A DNA stretch of 64,000 nucleotides, from contig JAJKFL010000002.1 in the NCBI GenBank assembly GCA_021186555.1, positions 5,469,001 to 5,533,000 on the forward strand, in the 5' to 3' direction. Shown here in pieces: positions 37,306 through 49,000 of the stretch. Under the pieces are notes generated by a model. It worked only from the letters and a program-made list of their open reading frames with translations. It made no database searches and was not told the DNA's origin. How positions within the stretch are numbered: the stretch's first letter is position 1; each line of letters starts with the position of its first letter. Both the position numbers and the translations under genes were made by a program. Source of the stretch: Reticulitermes speratus (taxonomy: Eukaryota; Arthropoda; Insecta; Blattodea; Rhinotermitidae).

Positions 37306-37517
37306 AACTTGCACATTGTTATTATATTGCACATTTCTGTGTAGTACTCGTAAGAGTGAGGTTAACATTGCAGCAAAATGATTAGCATAAAAACTATGTG
37401 TTGAGAGCTTCAGACTGTAAGAACTCCCATTTTGTTAGTAGATCATCTGAATTCATAAATTAACCTTAAGAACCACGAGTCTGATTTACGAGTACATTGC
37501 AGTGTTATTCACATTTA

Positions 37518-38448
37518 CTAGGTGCGCCCAGAAAGTAATGCAACGCATTTTTTTTCTCGGCCCAGTTTTGTTGGATAAAAATGATATTTTGCGTGCTGTA
37601 TCTTTAAAGTGTCCCGCGTTTATGCGCATAGGTGCAATGTTTCCCGTTGGATAGCAGCGCAGTAGTGAGCTTTCAAAATGGAGTCTGCAAGTGACGTGCG
37701 TTCTAAACAGAGAGCAGTATTTGAGTTTCTTTTGGCAGAAAACGAAACGAGTGAATCAATTCACAGGCGCTTAAGAAAGGTCTATGGAGACATGGCAGTG
37801 GATAAAAGCACCGTCAGCCGTTGGGCGAAGCGATTGGCGTTATCAGAACAAGGACGGGGCACTCTGTCTGATCTCCCGCGCTCGGGCCGCCCATCAACAG
37901 CTGCGACGCCTGCAACAGTGCAACGAGCCGACAGTCTTATTCGAGACGATCGGAGAATCACAACCAGGGAACTCGCCGCTGTACTCGATATTCAAAGGTC
38001 TGTACCCGATGGGTCCCTCAAAACCTAACCGAAGAGCACAAGCAACAAAGAAAAGCCATCTGCTCCGAGTTGCTTGCTCGTTACGAGGTTGAGGGTGACG
38101 ATTTCTTGTCCACCATTGTCACGGGTGATGAGACATGGATTCATCACTTCGAGCCCGAGACGAAAAGGCAATCCATGGAGTGGCATCACACGACCTCTCC
38201 TCGGAAGAAAAAGTTTAAAGCAGTTCCCTCAGCCGGCAAGATCATGGCGACAGACTTTTGGTACCGCGAAGGCATACATGCTCTCGCATCTCGGTGGCGT
38301 AAGGCCAAAGATTTAGAAGGAGACTATGTCGAAAAATAGGGTCAGGTAGCCAAAGATTCATGTAATGATGTGACATATTTGAAGTTTTGATAAAATCAAT
38401 TGTGAATGAGAAAAAAAATGTGTTGCATTACTTTCTGGGCGTACCTAG
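37518..38448 (+). mobile_element. internally deleted mariner-family transposon
   Basis: Inverted ends of about 35 bp (CTAGGTGCGCCCAGAAAGTA at left, its inverse with one mismatch at right) are flanked by TA. The element is 931 bp instead of about 1.3 kb. The broken transposase frame occupies the inside. It is plausibly mobilisable in trans only. Confidence 0.92.
37678..38339 (+). pseudogene. mariner transposase pseudogene
   Basis: The frame opens with MESASDVRSKQRAVFEFLLA and contains the paired helix-turn-helix region with the linker SGRPSTA. It breaks after LAAVLDIQ. A second frame, from about 38020, reads TEEHKQQRKAICSELL, then the first catalytic Asp in TGDETWIHHFEPETK and the GKIMATDFW strand. 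It then jumps to the C-terminal RWRKAKDLEGDYVEK. The segments with the second and third catalytic Asp (normally near HDNAR and YSPDL) are missing, so it cannot be active. Confidence 0.9.
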
Positions 38449-38449
38449 T

Positions 38450-41400
38450 AATATCCCGCTTATCCGTACAGTGACCAATATATGTTAATTCAAATCAAAA
38501 TGTCTTTGTGGTAGGCTTCAGAATACTTACCCTGTCACTTTTCTTACAGTTTATTAATATCCTCCTACTGATGCGTTTGCAATTAAAACTTATACAAATG
38601 CACATGTCAGCTTCACCATCTATACCCCTGTCTCTGTCTGTCTGTCCATCCGTCAATCTGTCCATCTGTGCAGAACAAGTGTGATAATATAGACTACAGG
38701 ATCAAACCAGATCGTGATCACTGATATTTAGTTTGCATTGAACAACTTGTTGAGTTACGTTCTTCTAGGATGTACCACCATTCCCTTCTGTAGATACCAA
38801 GATTCTGAAGAAACCTGCCACCTCCATCTTCTTCTGAGTGGTGACCCTGAAGATGGAGGTGGCAGGTTTCTTCAGAACTGTCAGTACCTACCAACCAAAC
38901 CATGCAATAGCACATGCCAGAAGCAAGTAAACTCAACACTCACCATGAAGAGAAATCCTATAGAGTACACTTTTTCTTGAATACAAACTGTCTGCTCATG
39001 GGTTGCCAGGAGGCAGGATAAACTGCTGTTATGGAACCACACACACAGGGTGCAGCAGGCAGTATTTTGTCACGTCTGACTTCAATAACTGATTTATCTT
39101 TACCATGACCTAAACTGATGACTGTATGACTCCTCAATAAACAACATATTCAGTCACTATCAATACCAAAACTTTGAAAATAATGCATATTTGTAGGCCT
39201 GCAGCAAACATTTAAATAAAAAGCAGGTGAATAAATGAAGGTGGTAAAGTCTGAGCCATAATCATTAAATTTTAAAGTCAATGTTATTTTATATAAACTT
39301 CCAGATGATCATCTCTACCTTTCAGATGCTTAACTGAACTCCCATGGAAACTTTAAACCACTTTCTTTCAACACTGTAACCGAATTCAAGTCTCAAAAAG
39401 GATAGATTTTACCTACAGAACACAAGTTGGGTTGCATCTTCTCCTTCTTCTAAAAGTGACAGGTTTCTATCCAAATTCTACACAGCTATGTATGCATATT
39501 TGCACATTTTGCTTGCTATCAATAGAAACAATGATTTTTCAAACATTGTTGTTTGGCAGTGACATTTCTTTTAAATATTTTCTTTCAAAATTGATTCATG
39601 GTTAGGGAAGAAACAATTATTAATCATATCTACATATATTACATAGGGTCATTATTTCATGTGACGACTACAGGCTGCCACTTCCTGTCGGCTTGTTTAT
39701 TGTAAAAATAGCCAACTTAGATGACTGTTCACATGCATGGCACAGTAGCAGTGGGAAGTGACACATTATAGTTGTCATAATAAAATAATAACCCTGCATG
39801 AAACTTTCACAATAACATGAACCCAATTCATTAACAGACTGTGCATGGTGCCATAAGGAAAACTTTTGAAATAACTCCATATCAATAAACATTCCTAAAT
39901 GCATTAATTGATCACAGCCAGAACTGGAACAAAGGTTTGATGTCACCCTGATTTAAACTTGTTACCACTGCTGGAATTCAATCCCTCTTCAGTCTAATGG
40001 ACCCACAAGGAAAATATATTATCACTGATTTCTGAGTATCATAGACAAGGCCCTGATCCAACTGGAGAGACTGCAGCTGGCTAATGTCTTTCAGTCTGGA
40101 AATTGTGCAGAAAGACACAGACACCAGGAAGTACAGTGATTGTGTTTCATGGCATCAATGTCCTCCTCTCAAGGACTTGAAAAATCAAGTCTCAACTATA
40201 TTAGTTTGTTTAAATGTGAGGACAACTTATAATGGTTCCACAACATGGGCTTTAACTCAACTATTCTTCTTCTTTGGGGGGCCTCAGAATTTAAACATTC
40301 ATAACAACATCCATAACTGGTTTCAAACTACTATGATACGATGCACAATCTTTTACAAGTATTCCTGGAATCCAATCACATTTTCACATTGCTCCTAAAA
40401 CAGGTTTGGGATCTACTTAATTACAACATGTCAGAATGTCTTCTTACACATTTATCACGTTATTTGATTTGCAATTATATATTAAGTGTAAAAGCCAACT
40501 GGGGTTAATACTCTCCCATAATAAGCACTCAACAAATGACATACTGCTCTTCCCAAATCTGAATGTAGCTTGTGGAAGTTATGACACCTCTTGAAACTTA
40601 AGTAATGCCGTTGAATGAAGCTATGTACAAAGTTAAGCACATTCTAAAGCAAATACTTTCACAAAATCATTTAAAAAAATCGGTAACTGCAGCATTAGCT
40701 ACTGATACTATCTATAGGCTATGCCATCTAAACATTCCTAATAAATACAATTCAAAAAAGCACCTTGTTTTCTTTACCTACTTCATGTTTAGTTTTCTTG
40801 CATTTTTTAAAGTAAAACTGAATACTCGATTAATTAGGATACATCACGTGAAGTATCACTTCATTAAACGTTGGTGTCTGGTCTTATCATGAAATTTAAA
40901 TTTTATAAAATGTGACTCGACTGTTACAATGATTTTGATGTGACAAGATTAGAGAGAACCTTGGTACATTCTTTAATGAATATCAATACAGTCCACATAA
41001 AAACGACAAGGTTTTTTTGGGGGGGTTTTAAAATTACAGCATGATACACACATAAAAAAGAATTAAAATTGTAGTACGTACATTTGTTTTAATGACTATA
41101 AACACGAGCTTTTGTTATAATGAAACTATAATGTCGGACAATGAAAAATTGCTGTTTCTTGAATGATATTTTGACCGGCCCAAAATCTCAACAATCAGCC
41201 AAACCAAGAAATTTTATCTGTGGAAAATAAGCAGATGCACCAAACATTCTGAGAAAATAATATTTCACATAACCTACTTCAACCTATGCAAAATTAAATT
41301 TTGAGAACAAATACTGATGTTAGCTCATTCAGATATTATAAAAGCCATTTCACTTGTCTGTGAGCTTGCCATGGCAGGCGCAAAAAATTTTATCAAGTAT

Positions 41401-42128
41401 CAAATAACCAATTCCAACCACAGCAACATTTTATGTCTGAAGTCACTAAGCTTTTTAATTGGTCTCAGTCTGCAGCACATAAATACCTCATTGATAAGCC
41501 TCTCGTCATCTTGTGTCCTATTTAATTAATTACTTTTGCAGCTGCCAAGAACAGAACATACTGATAATCTTCTCAAACACCATAATTATACAGAACTGCT
41601 TGTAGTTACCAGGGGGTATCCATCAAACTAACATTGATGAGGTATTAGCATCCCTTGCATGCTTATTTAATATGAATATATTTGCGCCTTTTTCTTTTGT
41701 TCACTGTAACAACACTTCATAATTTTGACTGTTATTTCATGGTCCTGAAATTTCATCTTAGATGTAATTTTTAATGGATGTCACTCTCTGACATTCCATA
41801 AAAATGACCTAGTTGAATACTGTAAGGTATTCACTTATTTTACTTTTTGCTTTCCAACACTTCTTTGAGCCTCCTGGTAGCTTCTGTAGTATCTCTGATT
41901 ATACTGGTAGTTCTTAAAGGCCTATGGAAGCCACATGTATCACCCTCACCTTACTGCTCACATATCTATTTTCCTAGTTTCCTCCTCCACTCTGTTTTGG
42001 TTGGCTTTGCTTCCTCTGCTGCTGCATGTGCTGAGTTCTTGTCTCCTGGACTGCTGCAACAAGTGTCCGCACTGCCTCTTCATGTCCCTCAAAACTGTCC
42101 GCCTTCTTTAAAGTCCCCACTTCACCCC
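38450..42128. other. 3' flank of the coiled-coil gene
   Basis: No exons. It probably includes the 3' UTR of the gene ending at 42129, but I cannot place a polyadenylation site with confidence. A 29-bp inverted repeat lies at 38803-38877. Confidence 0.5.
38803..38877. repeat. 29-bp inverted repeat carrying a CTGAAGATGGAGG motif
   Basis: Arms 38803-38831 and 38849-38877 are exact inverses around a 17-base loop. The sequence CTGAAGATGGAGGTGGCAGG belongs to a dispersed family also seen at 46770, 55790 and 60770, whose translations (RFLQN, SSETS types) I recall from blattodean repeats. Confidence 0.85.
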
Positions 42129-43069
42129 TCAATGACCCTGACTTCCAGACTGCACTGCACGGAGTTCAAAACCACCCCGAAATGCATCTGGATCTCTACA
42201 AAATTTTCCAAACCCTTCCTGTTCATCTGCTTCTGTCCCCCTTTTCTTTGGTGGAAAGGTCTCCCAAGATCTCTGTTTCTGCATTAATCGTGCTTTAGCA
42301 CCTTTACTACTAGTACCAATCACAACCACAAGAGTCTTCCTATCACCTAAATCAACAGATGACCGTCGACTATTCACAGATACTGTACTAAGAGTCAAAC
42401 TCTCACATGAATTCGGTTTTTTTGCTTTACCTGCTGTCCCTTCCCGATCTTCTGTAGCATACAAAACACTGTCCTCAGTATCTGAAGCTGGGTACAGCCT
42501 CACCATCTTACTTTGGTGTTCACCACGATGTCTGTGTGGGGATGTAGGTGTACTAGCAGCTGTGCTGGGTTCCCGGTGAATCATTGCCCTCACTGCCTGT
42601 TTTGTAACTCCTGTCCCATCTGGTGCCGCAACAGGAGATGTTGTAGCTTCAGAAATGTGCTGGTACTCACTCTCCTCTGCCCCTTGACTGTCAATGCCCT
42701 TTTCTCCTACTGAACTAGGCCGAATTAACCGATGCCTCATCATTTCATGGAGCTTTTCCTTGAGGTGAGCTTCAAGCCTTTCTCTCACATCTAGACATCC
42801 AGCAATCTCTGCAGAAGTTATGTCTTCGTGATGAGACTGTGGTCTCCGAGATGTAGTTGGGGGTGGGGGAGGAGGCATTTGGTGGTGGCTAGTAATGGAG
42901 CCTTGTGCTGACATATTGAGGGCAGAAACTGCGTCAGTTCGATCGGAAGAATCTCGAGATCCCAAAACCTTTCCACTGATGGTGTGATAAAGAGACGCTA
43001 CTTTTGATGCAGAACTTTCTCTTGAAGAGGCAGTAGAACTGTAACGCTGAGCAGACGATTCGCCTTTAC
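42129..43069 (-). CDS. coiled-coil gene terminal exon
   Basis: A 941-nt exon ends with TGA at 42131-42129. It encodes 312 residues that are Ser/Thr/Arg-rich: SKGESSAQRYSSTASSRESS at the start, a six-proline run, an amphipathic segment (DVRERLEAHLKEKLHEMMRH), a serine-rich NSRRSSVDLGDRKTLVVVIG and a basic RSWETFPPKKR near the end. The acceptor (gtatag) is weak, but the phase (A plus GT) fits. Several SP, TP and RRxS sites suggest phosphorylation (inference). The 146-residue open frame on the opposite strand is a shadow. Confidence 0.85.
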
Positions 43070-46000
43070 CTATACGACACATCCCCAAACAAAAAACATA
43101 ATCTTGAATTATGAATTACGTGAACAGGGATCACCAAGCAACACAATTATTGGTCTATGAACAGTAAAAATGTGGATTTGGAATGGTGAAAAAATGTTGC
43201 CATATAATGAACAAGAAGTAGCAGCAAGTAATTGCAACAGAGGCTACTGTTTATGATCATGAGCATTTATTTCTTTCATGCAAAGGCAACTTCGATGGTA
43301 ACCAAAAACTGGAATATCTTCCATATCTTATTTCAACCAGACATACAAGGAACAATATTCCAATCAGATGCTGTGCCTCATTTTTAATTTTTAAAACACC
43401 GATTTGCTTAGATTTCCCAAGTTAGACACATAAGATGGATGATGTATGCAGCATAAATTTGAGGGGTTGACTTGCAACCTGACTTCAGTTTTATACAATC
43501 AAAATTACTACAAGACAAGTGATTTCTGCAATAACAGAGTTCATAACATCCATGACCCTACTCCATATGGTAACCAATAACATGCAAAAAAAACAAACAA
43601 TTATTTAGCCATTGGAATAGTCTCTGGGAGATGTGTATGAAAAACATTCTACAATAAACTACAGAATGATGTAATCAGATTACAAATATGACAGACAAGG
43701 ACAATAACAGATAGAATAGATGGAAAATGACTGGTATGGTATGGTCATGCTTGGCACATGACGGAGTAATGGTAACTGTGCCAGATACTGGAAGGGTTTC
43801 CAGTAGGATGCCAAAGAGGTAGCCCACAATGAATATGGAGTCCAAATATCACTGACAGCGTATGGTGTGTCAGAGGAGAATGTACAGAACTCAGGACTGC
43901 AGGAACTTTACGCAAGGAACCTGTATGAGAAAGCCTTGAATAATGAAATGAGAAATATACAACACACCTTATATTTGTGAAGCTACCCAAAATGAAATAT
44001 TTTCAAGTACCATAACTTCTTATACAAAACAGATATGCCTACGTAACTCATGTGTCATAAGGATCACATCATTTCCTGTAGCTACAATTCTTAACTGTAA
44101 GCACGAACCATGGAACTTACTTGTTCTTACAGCAGCACCCTTTCCTCCTCCAACCGTTGCCTGTGACCTGCTGTCATCTCCCTGCTGTCCTGATACTAGT
44201 TTCGTTTTGCCACCTTCAACTACAGCAGAGCCACTGCTGCCCCGTCCATCCGACTTGCTTCGTTCTCTTCCAACCAATACCCTTGCTTCTTCTTGGACAG
44301 GAGATTTCTTACGATCCTCTTTCGTACGAACCTGTCATTTAGAAAAAAAATGTGTTATACTAGTAAGAAGCCTCTGGCATTAATCAGGCATTGTAGAAGC
44401 AAGATCAGTAATTGTGTAACTTCTGAAACGGTTTGAGTTATAGAATCATTCTAAGCTCTTAAACTTTTCTTGCTGTGCACACAGTATTTTGCTTAGAAGC
44501 ACTGGACTTTCTAGCCTGGATTTGAAATTTGGTAAGATCACCTCATCATAAAAATAATACTATCACGTGGTCCCTACCCCATGCCAACTATTAAGTCTGC
44601 TTGATTATTTTATGAGTTCATGACCTATCAAAAAGCTCTTGCAACCAACATTTAGTAATGCTTTTCTGTTGCTTTAATTACTTTAGTATTAGTATTGTAT
44701 TCCATCCATAAATCATTACAGAATTATATTGGACAAATCCAGAGAGTAGTTACAGTAAACAGTATAACAATTACAGTAAAAGCTAACAAACACCTTAAGA
44801 AATTAGTTCCAATGATTTTGTAAAGAAAATGTACAAAATATAGTAACAGTTATGAGCCAAGTATATACCGTATATTCTCGAATCTAAACCGCACCCGAAT
44901 CTAATCCGCACCCAGTTTTTGGCGACTTCTTAAACGAAAAAAAAAAAGTTAGTTCGCGATTCTAATCCGCACCTTTCCTTCAACCACCCTTGCCCACGGG
45001 GCGACTGCTTGAATAATATTGGATGTTACCAATGCGTTAAAATCCGACGCTACGCCTGTGGCCGATGAGTCATACTGATAGAGGCGGGGCCTTTCTCAAC
45101 AGACGTGCGCAATCTCGTCTGAAGCCAGCTGATCTTTAGTTGTTGAAACGTGGGAGGTGCTTGTTCCAATTTGTCGTGTACCGTAGTTATGGAAGAGGGA
45201 CACCTGAAATCTAAACGACTCTCATATACGGCAAAGTTCAAACGTGAAGTTATTCGGTGCGCAGAGGAGAATGGAAACCGCAAAGCCGCTGCAATTTTTG
45301 GAGTTGATGAAAGCAACGTTCGATTATGGCAGAAACACAAGGCAGCGATCAGCGGGTATGAGGCTTCACGAAGGAAATTCACTGGACCCAAGAAAGGACG
45401 ATTTCCTGAAATTGATGATGCAGTCTTCACGTTTTTTCAAGAGAGACGCAAGACTGGACTGTTTGTGAGTTATGATCTACTCGCGAGGAGGCGATAAAGA
45501 AGGCCAGATCTTTGAACATTCCTCGAATTATGAGTGATGACGGCGAGTCTGATGAATAATAAATTATAATAATAAATAATAAAATAATAGATTATTGTAT
45601 TGTATTGTTCTTACATTGTTTATTAATTACGTTAATTACGTTATTGTTATATTGTACAGCAGCTCAATCATTTTTCCAAAATCCAGCTCTAGACCGCGAA
45701 TCTAATCCGCACGCGAATCTAATCCGCATCTGATTTTTTAGCCCTCTAAAACTGTAAAAAAAGTGCGGATTAGATTCGAGAATATATGGTATTTGTTAAG
45801 ACATTGAGAACATCTCAACTCCTTATGCTGAATTTCAAAGCTTAATGGATCACTAACAAACTTCCTGCTATGGATAAATATCCTGATTGTACATTTGCCA
45901 GTTAGTATCTGACTCTCAAGGTGGGATATTGTCCGAACAATAACTAAACATTTCAATATCTCATCTGCTTCAGATATTACTATCAGCATGCAATTTCTCA

Positions 46001-49000
46001 TTTTCTATTAAATGAACTCCATATTTGACACAGTTTCATTAAACAAACAAACAAATAAATAATTCAATGCGTCTTTAACTGTCTAGCAATCTCAGCATAT
46101 CTGATTTATCCCTCTAATTTACAGTAATTTAGATATCATGGGATATTCTGTCAGACCTCCTTCTCATGAATACAAATGCAGGCATACACTGCTACATGTA
46201 TCAGTAATGTTTATTCTCAGTACCTTCTCCATAAGCTGACTCAGAACGCCTCGTTTTCCATCTCTCCCTGCATCAACATTTTGCAAATTCTGGTTAACCG
46301 CAGGTGCCTGCTGCTGTCGACTGCCATAGATGCTGACACCACTACCACCAACATCCAACACAGCTGCAGTTACATGCTGCTGTTCCCGTCCAGATGTACC
46401 TCGTGCGCGTGACACTTCCCTAACGGGCGCCTCTTTTCCATCCACTGGAAAGGATATTTTAAAATAGCATTTCTGTGTACTTTAAAATGTCAATAGAATC
46501 TGTGAGGGGAGGAGATATTAAATAAATAAATCACCAGATGCACATGCTTCACTCACAGAACCTAATTTAGATTCAATTTACAAAGAGGAATCTTCTGGGA
46601 TATCAGGCCATGCCAATTAGTAAACAGTTACTGGAGTTAAGAAGGAACACAATGTCTTCATTTTCACAGAAAGGCAGGCCAAGAAGAGCAAACGTATTTA
46701 AATAGCTGTTAAAATATAAGTACACACTGATGCTGAAAGACATAACCCTGTGTAGTCTGGCAGAAGTGTACTGAGTGTACTGAAGTTTCAGAGGATCCTG
46801 CTGCCTCCATCATCAGGATGGAAGAATAAACTGCATATGGAACACACAGATGGATACAACGGCTTGGCAAACCATGGAAATCTTGGACAGAATCAATGTA
46901 AAGTGCAACAGAACAAAACGACATCCCAACAGAGTCATTTCTGAGTGCAGTCATAGGACACCAGGGAAAAAAGCAGCAAAAACTGACGGATGAAATACAA
47001 TTAAAGGGAAAATTTAAATGAAATATAAAAATAGGTATAAAATACAATAAATAAAAATAAAAATAAAAGCATCAATGAGGGATAGGAAGGCAGAAAAGTA
47101 AGAGTAGTAAGTGAAGGGGTAGACAGGAGGCTGGTGGACTAACAGGGCTATAAAATAAGGACAGCTGGTGAGAAAAGACATGTGCCTGAAAAGTTAAGGG
47201 GGAATGTAATGGAATAAGGGCATAAAAATTAAAAAATATTAACACATTCACTGCCGGGTATTTAAATCCCTGAGGGTATTAAAATTGCCAGGGATTTATT
47301 GAATGTTAAACAACTATTACGAGGAAACTATAAGAGATAAAAGTTTGAAATTTTGAGCACACCTTTAGTAATGTTTCAGTGTATGATATTGTGTGTAGTA
47401 GCCTTCTGGATGGAGAGGAACACCGCAATGCATGCAAACAAATCTCATTTCTTTCTTGATATTTTTCCATATACACGAGTTTATGGTTTTTCAATTTTCC
47501 ATCAAGCCTGCCAGGTGGGTCACTTTTCGGGGCTTGTTTCGGTGGAGTTGGTGTAGGCGTTCTGCTCAAGTCTTGCGACTCGTCTGATGATGATGGTGTT
47601 GATACATCTTCTCTTGTGTGTATAAGATTTTCACTGACATCCACTAAGTAATCTGGGAATGATTTGTGGGAATTGGGGTTGGATTTTGTAAATACAACAT
47701 AACTATTGAAAAGTGCACAACACAGAAGGTAGAAAAAAGACTTTCTGAGGCCATTTTACAGTTTTACGGATGAAGGGGTAATAGGCAAGGTATTGGTCAG
47801 CTGTATCAACACCATGCATGTGTGTATTGTGATCTACTATGCATTTAGGTTTTTTCTTTGTGATGCCAGTATGTCTGCTCGAGTCATCTACCACAGCTGC
47901 AGTTGTGAAGTGTTGAAATCATGTTTACGAGTCTCTTATCTTGGTGCGAGACCAATGGTACATCCTGTTTCCTACGAAAAGTGACCTCACCCTTCTTCAA
48001 CTTTTTTGCCTCTTCTATCATGTCCTTGGCCAAACCACGATTTACTCTAATTGTGCAACACACTCGAATTGATTTTTGAAGCAGTTCCTCAGCCAGACGA
48101 ACACTATTATAATAATTATGTTGATACAGATGGTAACCCTTCCCTTCATAAGGCTCTAGACTTACTCTTTCAGTTAAAGGCCCGCATTTGCCATCATATA
48201 TCTGCATGTTGCAAATATAGCCTGACATACTTTCACATACCATCCATACCAGTGTAATGAATGAATAATAGTGTTAGAATTAATTTTTTTAAGTTTTAGT
48301 AGTTGGTTGGAATTTTGTTCACATTGCCACTAGAGGTTAATACCTGCGGTGTAGTGAGCGTTGGCTGCGGTTCACCGCACTTTAAAGAATGCTGAGGCGG
48401 GAATTCCTTAATTGTTTATTTAAGGGAACTCCGCGAGGCACTCTCATTTACGTTTTAGTAATTTTGGTAACGACAACTTAAAGCTCCTGCAAGCTGTGGT
48501 GACGATGAAAAATACTGGTTTATGGCTGAGCGTCCAAGGTAAGTGAGTTGTGTTGAATTTTATATTTGTGTTGGCAAACAATTACTGAAACGGAGCACTT
48601 TTGGTGTTTTAATACTTTGGTGACAGAATTTGAAATTCTAAATTTATTTAGCAACGCGGCGCTAAAACTTATTTATTTTGATTAAGAGGGCAAGCAGTTA
48701 ATTTAACTTTTACGTGGCAATTTAAATGTATAAATTGTTAACTAAATTTTGTAAATTTATTTGTTTTGTAAATAATACAGATTATTTTATTATAACTTAA
48801 AATTAACTGTATTACTTTGATACGTTCGCAAATACCTGTGAGGCATATCGAGCAAAGTGCAGGCTACTGTTTGCCTGCTGCTAAGAAACTGGACACGCCG
48901 GAAAAGGTAGTTTGTACTAAAAGGCAGAGCAGTAACCGATTGCTGCTTAGATTTAATAGTCGGTTGGTGGCAGCTAAATTAGAAATAGGGAATCCAGCGA

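Noticed and set aside
41847..42287. 146-codon plus-strand frame overlapping the terminal exon of the coiled-coil gene
   Set aside because: It is the antisense shadow of a 312-residue terminal exon whose phase and stop are well supported.
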